Positions 20,501 through 25,029 of a stretch of DNA of 25,029 nt are shown here, one piece after another. The DNA is from a virus, in IMG/VR virus record IMGVR_UViG_3300046464_000573, positions 1-25,029 of that record; one strand, written 5' to 3'. The first letter of the stretch is position 1. Each line of letters starts with the position of its first letter. A program made the translations under genes and the position numbers. The notes beneath the pieces were generated by a model, which saw only the letters and a list, made by a program, of their open reading frames with translations, was not told where the DNA came from and ran no database searches.

Positions 20501-22676
20501 GAACTTCCGTGGATATGCATATGAAAATGGAGTATCTCTAGGAACTTCTGGTTTAACAATCAAAGTTTTATCAGATACACCAACTTTATATTACTATGCA
20601 AACAATAGTTCAAATGTAAATTATGCAAACATTGGCGGTAGTCCTGGAAATGAAGCAACTTTAACGGTAGATACAAACAATCCAAAAGTTTTTGGTTCTG
20701 GATTAGAAATTCAGGTATCTACAATTAGTTCTATTGATATCATCAAGAATGAAATTTCAGAAGGTAGAATTACCGCAAATGCAATTACTGCAGTTACTGG
20801 CAATGTAACTACGTTAACTTCAACTACAGGTAATATAACATCTATAACTGCAAATTCGTTAACGTTATCAACTTTAAATACTACAAATTTAAACGTAATA
20901 GGTTCTAGTGTTAGTTTTACTTCCCCAGATGTAAACATTGGAACTAATGTATCAATTACAAATAGTTCAGGAAATATTACAACAAGTGGTGTTTTAAGAA
21001 GTAATAATCAAATCAATTCTAACGGATTACTTACAATTTCAAACGCTACTATATCTACATTAGGATCAGAAGATTTATTGTTCTCGCCTGCCTCAAACAG
21101 AGTAGCGAAAGTAACAGGAACAACTGCATTTGTTATTCCATCTGGAGATAGTTCACAAAGACCAATCTCACCTATTGCACAAAATGGAGCGATTAGATTT
21201 AATACAGAATCTAATCAATATGAAGGTTATAGTGCTGCATCTTCTTCGTGGTCTTCTCTTGGAGGAGTTCGTGACCTGGATGGAAATACCTATATTGTAG
21301 CAGAAGAAACTGTTGGTGCTAATGACAATACATTATATTTTTATAATGATAATAATAACACTATAAAATTAACACCAAATTCTCTAGACTTTAATACTGT
21401 TAAAAAGATTAAGTCTATTAATATTTCTGCTCCAAACTCCACAGAATGGGCAGCAAATACCACAATTTCTGATGGTACATTCATCAAATATAAAAAAAAT
21501 ATTTACATAGTTCCAGTAGGTGGAAGTGGAACGACAGGAACTACTGCACCAACACACACAACAGGAACTGAAACAAATGGAACTGCTCAACTAGAATGGA
21601 ATGTAACTGCAGTATCAGAATTATCATTTGAAGAAATATCTGAGGTAAGAATAGGTGCAACTGACGATACTCCTCTAGTAATCAGTCAAGACTTGAGACT
21701 TACCGGAAATTCTATTTCTACAGATATAGGTGATTTAGTTCTCAGACCAAATAGTGGTCAAAAATTAAAAGTTGATGCAACTTCTTCTTTAGTAATTCCT
21801 GTTGGAGATCAAAATCAAAAAGGATCTGCAGAAGTAGGATCAATAAGATTTAATACATCTGATACTATTTTTGAGGGATATGATGGATCTAACTGGGGAT
21901 CATTGGGTGGTGTAAAAGATATTGATCAAGATACGTTTATTAAACCAGAAATTTCTCCGGGTTCGGATGAAGACACTTTGTATTTCTTTAATGCCGGAAC
22001 AGAAACGGTAACATTAAATACAAATGGATTCACCTTTTCATCTATAGATACAATTAATGTTTCCGGAGAAACATTAAATATAGAAACACAAAATTTTGTT
22101 CTTGAGAACAATTCTCTTACTATTCTAAATGGAGATGGTGCCAATTCAGATAGATCATTTATCTTTACTTCAAGAGAGTTCCTAGATTTAGGAGTATCTT
22201 CTGGAGTAAATAATGATGCTATTTTAAGACTAGATGATCAAGGTGATGTTTTCTTTAATCTTGGATTTGGAACAGGAATTTATAATGGAGTTAAAATTTT
22301 TGATACGGAGTTGAAAGAATTTGAGCTTTCCGATTATAAAATTTTAACAAAAGATTTATCATTCACTGTTGGAACTGTAGATACTGGAGCGGTTGTTCTC
22401 TACGACCCAAGTATTGCTATTGGATGTAAAGTTACTGTTGCTGCTTTAAATATTACTTCAGGTGAAAAAGAGATTGTAGAATTTACTGTTGTCAATAACG
22501 GATCCGATATCTCATATACTGATTTCGGAAACGTCAAAACCGGCATAGATCAATTTACATCAGTGTTTGATATCGATGCTGGAAATAATGTGCGATTGAC
22601 AATCACTTCAGCGAGTGGATTGACTACAGGAGATAATGTTATTGTTACAACTACTACAAACATCTACAAGAGATAA
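17559..22676 (+). CDS. Large modular fibre/baseplate protein with gp9/gp10-like end
   Basis: The 1705-residue product starts at the ATG overlapping the previous gene; INVARTDTFEIQRQKINNI at the N-terminus is a type I recall from cyanophage structural proteins. Then come SSPSLSFDSENTLGFYRKS (about 47-65), at least four GGTG/GSGY beta modules (about 105-235 and more to about 460), three copies of a GY/GM-type module (about 498-560, 667-731, 919-984), and a LYYYAN domain interrupted by the third copy. A low-complexity, probably trimeric beta stretch follows at about 1050-1180. Two copies of an IRFNT-YEGY-SLGGV module (about 1190-1282 and 1410-1500) flank a chitin-binding-like segment ending TTAPTHTTGTETNGTA. 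The last 115 residues (SFTVGTVDTGAVVLY, then EFTVVNNG, TDFGNV, NNVRLTIT) resemble the C-terminal domain shared by T4 gp9 and gp10. It is probably a baseplate-periphery or fibre protein; exact role unknown. Confidence 0.78.
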   Translation: MPAINVARTDTFEIQRQKINNISTQVFNVTSGGSDLSTGNLKLGNGTISSPSLSFDSENTLGFYRKSQGIIGYVSNDKLLYELEDSGFLSYRDFVFRKTELFTEGLVINSGGQNYDPGTYNQISAIGGTGQSGILSLTVDDFVGTSSSSTNYTPGNFSNIPTTGGSTSTRSFVSFTVDPIVVDITNAGSGYTDGSYTGVSLTGGTGTNATADITVSGGISYSGSIAAGSGYTEGVYSNVNLRNQAKQTFVVTKQLGDYFIDGSQQPVLNFEAASTYRFDLSDPSVDDSLIIRGAGGVGTPPSGITTISVGTVGQAGAFVDVIVESGYSLTTASYIGIANTAGADINFTTGTPQQFGTGASADVTVNNTGNISAITFTSIGSNYQATDVLEIPPVTIGAGTSGGYTINSINPNGTITALTIVNSGQNYIQNDVLSVAAADVGSTGSNASFTITSQPGILRNFTFNNAANDYLANDIISLPATQTGVTTTLVGSDGGNTDPELTFTVSDVSLIVPGSVVTLTAGTGSLGSGETLVEAIDYDANSITINNNPATSGSGTLTFTPPYGTPTSAFTYTINNIGVVSSVSVSNGGIGYFEDDLISVTNTDLVQPISYTARVIDLQELTFGASTIPSGTFTTSQSIKLRDGTPVSSNLTSSTTLTPNTVGPLSATLTTTTNLTTVSNAAGIAIGYRVTSTGTGSVGPNITVTGVNLGTGEITLSANPIASGLANLTFTEDKTATYSGVATTTNSANGINETLNISRNAEGVISSVVIVGSGFFYAAGDTLTIAGNLVGGSSPADDAVVTIDDVSETTSAQVREVTESGGFTTSLLVDVGGFGNTSQFIVVGTTTPIYTALTATGSAERFGFTIDTGSGPVYNPNLTLLEGNSYTFNIGDASISPLDFQLSQFPGGIWGNSFIENVNATLVAGSTSINVGSSTGIIQGMRLSLVSGDGSLQSDTKVVSIVDGSNITVDKSPTANGSCVLNFRGYAYENGVSLGTSGLTIKVLSDTPTLYYYANNSSNVNYANIGGSPGNEATLTVDTNNPKVFGSGLEIQVSTISSIDIIKNEISEGRITANAITAVTGNVTTLTSTTGNITSITANSLTLSTLNTTNLNVIGSSVSFTSPDVNIGTNVSITNSSGNITTSGVLRSNNQINSNGLLTISNATISTLGSEDLLFSPASNRVAKVTGTTAFVIPSGDSSQRPISPIAQNGAIRFNTESNQYEGYSAASSSWSSLGGVRDLDGNTYIVAEETVGANDNTLYFYNDNNNTIKLTPNSLDFNTVKKIKSINISAPNSTEWAANTTISDGTFIKYKKNIYIVPVGGSGTTGTTAPTHTTGTETNGTAQLEWNVTAVSELSFEEISEVRIGATDDTPLVISQDLRLTGNSISTDIGDLVLRPNSGQKLKVDATSSLVIPVGDQNQKGSAEVGSIRFNTSDTIFEGYDGSNWGSLGGVKDIDQDTFIKPEISPGSDEDTLYFFNAGTETVTLNTNGFTFSSIDTINVSGETLNIETQNFVLENNSLTILNGDGANSDRSFIFTSREFLDLGVSSGVNNDAILRLDDQGDVFFNLGFGTGIYNGVKIFDTELKEFELSDYKILTKDLSFTVGTVDTGAVVLYDPSIAIGCKVTVAALNITSGEKEIVEFTVVNNGSDISYTDFGNVKTGIDQFTSVFDIDAGNNVRLTITSASGLTTGDNVIVTTTTNIYKR
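21127..22062 (+). repeat. Duplicated IRFNT-SLGGV module flanking a SAPTH-type segment
   Basis: Copy 1 (about 21127-21405) contains FVIPSGDSSQRP, GAIRFNT, YEGY, SSLGGVRDLDGNTYI and NTLYFYND. Copy 2 (about 21787-22062) contains LVIPVGDQNQKG, GSIRFNT, FEGYDGSNWGSLGGVKDID and DTLYFFNAG. The two are clearly homologous at protein level. Between them (about 21448-21605) is a segment with IKYKKNIYIV and TAPTHTTG, like the chitin-binding-type modules common in phage tail proteins. Confidence 0.75.
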
Positions 22677-22679
22677 AAA

Positions 22680-23180
22680 ATGGCAATTACTAATAAAGAG
22701 TTTGATTCCGTAGGAGGATTCTCTATATCAAATACACAAGTCGCAAATGAGTTTCGCGATTTTAAGAATCTAAACACACTTGAATTAAAAAATCGATTTC
22801 ATTCTGATAGTAAAACTACAAATTATATTCTTAGGGGTTTAAATACAACGTCTTTGCAAATTGATGATATCGGTTCTGGAATACCAATTGAAAATTCAAC
22901 TGTCAATTTTATTACTGGTAATATATTAGCAGTAAATCCATCAGGAACTGTTTACTCTTTGAAAATTGAGAGTACAGTTGGATGTAACAGTCTCGGTAAT
23001 GTATCTGTTCTATCATCTCTAACTACTATTATTAAAGATGATATTCCAAATGGTGAGTCTTGGACTGTTTCTCCTCAAGGATCTACAAATAATTTTACTT
23101 ATAATACTGGAAGAACTGGAACTGTTCAAAATATTAAATGGGTTGCATCAACACAAGTTGTTAGTATTGATTGGGCATAA
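22680..23180 (+). CDS. Conserved-type cyanophage structural-region protein, function unknown
   Basis: This 166-residue protein starts three bases after the previous stop, so it is almost certainly cotranslated or coupled; only a weak AAGAGA lies upstream. It begins MAITNKEFDSVGGFSISN with RDFKNLNTLELKNRF following. It then has an ILRGLNTTSLQIDDIG stretch and ends with SWTVSPQGSTNNFTYNTG and IKWVASTQVVSIDWA, which reads as beta strands. I recall similar proteins next to fibre genes in marine cyanophages but know no assigned function. No catalytic motif, signal peptide or membrane segment is visible. It may be a small virion component or fibre-assembly factor; both are inference. Its stop codon abuts the next promoter motif. 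Confidence 0.8.
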   Translation: MAITNKEFDSVGGFSISNTQVANEFRDFKNLNTLELKNRFHSDSKTTNYILRGLNTTSLQIDDIGSGIPIENSTVNFITGNILAVNPSGTVYSLKIESTVGCNSLGNVSVLSSLTTIIKDDIPNGESWTVSPQGSTNNFTYNTGRTGTVQNIKWVASTQVVSIDWA

Positions 23181-23181
23181 T

Positions 23182-23189
23182 GATAAATA
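23182..23189 (+). promoter_or_regulatory. Near-consensus late promoter before the last gene
   Basis: GATAAATA, one mismatch from the T4 late element TATAAATA, begins two bases after the stop codon of the 166-residue gene and lies 34 bases before the ATG at 23224. The spacing matches that of the other late promoters here. A weak AAGGA (23207-23211) is the only candidate ribosome binding site, with a 12-base spacer. Confidence 0.55.
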
Positions 23190-23223
23190 GAAGATAGGAA
23201 AAAGTCAAGGATACGGCAGCACC

Positions 23224-25029
23224 ATGAGTTTTAACATTAATTCCGATAAGGAAAAGATCAGAGGTGTAAATCCCAGTCTCATCGGTAATAATGAACTAAC
23301 CATACGTGGGGGAACTGGTTCAGATGAAAAAGAGATTTTAAGAACAGAACTTAATTCTGACGGTTTCGCCCGTGTTGGTATTAACAGAACTGGTCAAAAA
23401 GTTAATAATATAACGGTAACTGCGGGTGGAACTGGATATAGTTCTCCTCCTGCAGTTACTTTAATTGGTGGAGGAGGTTCTGGTGCTACTGCCACTGCTT
23501 TTATTTTCAACGGACAAGTTATTTCTATTGCAGTAAATACACCAGGAAGTAATTTTTCTAGCAATCCTATTGTACAAATTTCCGGGGGAGGTGGAACGGG
23601 TGCTGCTGCTGAATCTGCGCTCGACAGTGTAGATTTCGAATTAGATATTAATGGTGCTATTAGAACATCAACATCAATTATTTCTGATACTGCTAGAGTT
23701 CTAAATCTAGATGTTGAAAATTTCGTAACGCCAAATTTATCATTAAGAGCACCAAATTTAAAAACTTATGTAAATAATACCGGTATTGTTTGGGATGCAA
23801 ATGTTATTGTCCAAAAAGATTCATATCGATATTTTGGAAGTAATGTATATCAAGCATTAAATTCTGGACAAACTAGTTCTTCTGCTCCATCCCATGTAGA
23901 TGGAGTTGAAGAAAATGGCACTGTATCATTTAAGCATATTGGTTTTAGAGTAATTGATCCTGCAAAATATAAGTTTTCAGAAACTGGAGATTCTGGTGAA
24001 TTCCCCCGTTCTATTACACCACTACTTGGTGATAGATCTGACAAGATTGCAACTACAGAATACGTTCTCAACCTAGCAACGAATGACGTTGGTGGTCGCA
24101 TATATGTTTCTGCACAAATTGGTTCCGACTTAAATGATGGTCGTTCTGCTGTAAATCCAGTCAGAACAATTAAAAAAGCAGCACAACTTGCTTGGTCTAC
24201 AGTTGGTGTAAAAGAAACTTTAATTGTTTCTGGTGGAGATTATGTAGAAGATAATCCAATTTCATTACCACCAGATGCTTCAGTTGTTGGAGATAATCTT
24301 CGTCTTGTAATTATCAGACCAGCTAACCCAAAGAAACATATTTTCAAATTTGGTGATAAAAATTATGTTACTGGTGTAACATACAGAGATCAAATTGATT
24401 CCAATGGAGATTCTGTAGCTACTTGGGATTTTGCTATGGTATTTGATGATAAACAAAGAATTATCATCGATAATGAAGTCAATGGAGATTTTGGAGTTGA
24501 CTTTCCAATTGGACATCAAATCTTCGGACCAGATGAATTTAGAGTTTCTTTTTCCCAAAATACAGGTCTTGCACAATTAGTATCCGGAAGATTAGTAAAA
24601 GGTTTAAATACTGGATCTAGAGCAAAAATAAATGCAGTAGATTTTACTACTACTACTGGAGCTAGTGCATATCTAGCAGGAAAAGTTGATGTTAGATTGA
24701 TTAGTGGTTCTTTCTTACAAGGTGAACAATTTCAATATTTAACTGGAGCAACACCAACTGCAACAACATATAGCACATTACTAACTGCAACTGAAACTGA
24801 TGGTTTAAATGCACTATTATTATCTTCGGATCCATCTGGTCAAATCAACCCTGGTAATTTTATAAGATTAACTGCAGGAAACACCGCGAGTGGACAGGCA
24901 ATTGGTGGTGATTATGAAGTTATCAGTATAGGAACTTCTTCTCCATACAAATTAACTCTTGCTCCAATTTTATCAACTACTGGATGGACTTCTGATGGAG
25001 AGTCGATATCTGTAACTGCAGCAACAGAA
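23224..25029 (+). CDS. Large structural protein with beta-helix segment (3' partial)
   Basis: An ATG at 23224 opens 602 codons without a stop to the window edge, so the gene continues beyond it. The N-terminus is MSFNINSDKEKIRGVN. Residues about 61-135 are two GGTGY/GGGGSGA-type beta modules (TVTAGGTGYSSPPAVTLIGG). Residues about 139-245 include LDINGAIRTST, NFVTPNLSLRAPNLKTYVNN, RYFGSNVYQALNSG and SAPSHVDG, the last like a chitin-binding-type segment. Then IATTEYVLNLATNDVGG leads into YVSAQIGSDLNDGRSA, NPVRTIKKAAQLAW (from about 294), typical of the DUF1565 / right-handed beta-helix start, followed by GGDYVEDNPISLPPDASVVG and RDQIDSNGDSVATWDFAMVF. A GE-type beta module (SGSFLQGEQFQYL) is near the right edge. 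This layout fits large cyanophage tail or fibre proteins; a carbohydrate-contact role is inference. Confidence 0.82.
   Translation, partial: MSFNINSDKEKIRGVNPSLIGNNELTIRGGTGSDEKEILRTELNSDGFARVGINRTGQKVNNITVTAGGTGYSSPPAVTLIGGGGSGATATAFIFNGQVISIAVNTPGSNFSSNPIVQISGGGGTGAAAESALDSVDFELDINGAIRTSTSIISDTARVLNLDVENFVTPNLSLRAPNLKTYVNNTGIVWDANVIVQKDSYRYFGSNVYQALNSGQTSSSAPSHVDGVEENGTVSFKHIGFRVIDPAKYKFSETGDSGEFPRSITPLLGDRSDKIATTEYVLNLATNDVGGRIYVSAQIGSDLNDGRSAVNPVRTIKKAAQLAWSTVGVKETLIVSGGDYVEDNPISLPPDASVVGDNLRLVIIRPANPKKHIFKFGDKNYVTGVTYRDQIDSNGDSVATWDFAMVFDDKQRIIIDNEVNGDFGVDFPIGHQIFGPDEFRVSFSQNTGLAQLVSGRLVKGLNTGSRAKINAVDFTTTTGASAYLAGKVDVRLISGSFLQGEQFQYLTGATPTATTYSTLLTATETDGLNALLLSSDPSGQINPGNFIRLTAGNTASGQAIGGDYEVISIGTSSPYKLTLAPILSTTGWTSDGESISVTAATE

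Noticed and set aside
1850-24576. Many minus-strand open frames of 60-100 codons.
   Set aside because: All lie opposite long, well-supported + strand genes. Their products are low-complexity mirrors of Thr/Ser/Val-rich coding sequence and show no recognisable families.
17559-25029. Diversity-generating retroelement target in the fibre-type genes.
   Set aside because: No reverse transcriptase, template repeat or C-type lectin end is visible in the window.
1-25029. Bacterial chromosome segment encoding large surface adhesins.
   Set aside because: The gp8 homologue, gp7-type motif and TATAAATA late promoters all point to a T4-like phage; there are no host genes or secretion signals.

Overview
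The window looks like part of the late structural (tail and baseplate) region of an AT-rich T4-like myovirus. The closest match I can suggest is a marine cyanophage of Prochlorococcus or Synechococcus, or a related marine T4-like phage such as one infecting SAR11. Three things support this. One gene aligns along much of its length with T4 baseplate wedge protein gp8. T4-type late promoters (TATAAATA) sit just ahead of gene starts. The rest of the window is very large, beta-rich virion proteins of types I recall from marine cyanophages. All genes are on the + strand. I see no tRNA, CRISPR array, insertion sequence, integrase, metabolic gene or host gene.

Layout: 1-7244 is the 3' part of a giant gp7-position baseplate protein that is open at the left edge. 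7245-7303 carries two overlapping late promoters. 7304-9142 encodes a gp8-like wedge protein. 9143-9235 holds a rho-independent terminator followed directly by a perfect late promoter. 9236-17356 encodes a 2706-residue protein resembling the DUF4815 family. 17366-17572 encodes a 68-residue coiled-coil protein that overlaps the next gene and contains a strong hairpin and an internal late-promoter motif. 17559-22676 encodes a 1705-residue modular fibre or baseplate protein with a gp9/gp10-like C-terminus. 22680-23180 encodes a 166-residue conserved-type protein. 23224-25029 is the start of another large structural protein with a beta-helix (DUF1565-like) segment, open at the right edge. No gene-free stretch reaches 100 bases.

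The genes probably act together in building the baseplate and its attached fibres. The gp7-like and gp8-like proteins would belong to the wedge. The large proteins downstream occupy the place of T4 gp9-gp12 and probably form peripheral baseplate and host-contact structures. All are expected to be late genes.

The most interesting signal is architectural. A small set of beta modules recurs in different genes and seems to be inserted inside otherwise conserved folds, including the gp8 core. The modules are a GGSGY type, a GM/SDTK-type, a GE-V-SGA type and a chitin-binding-like SAPTH type. Codon and base use change with this mosaic. I found no defence system or other new enzymatic system, and function beyond the gp7/gp8 assignments is inference.
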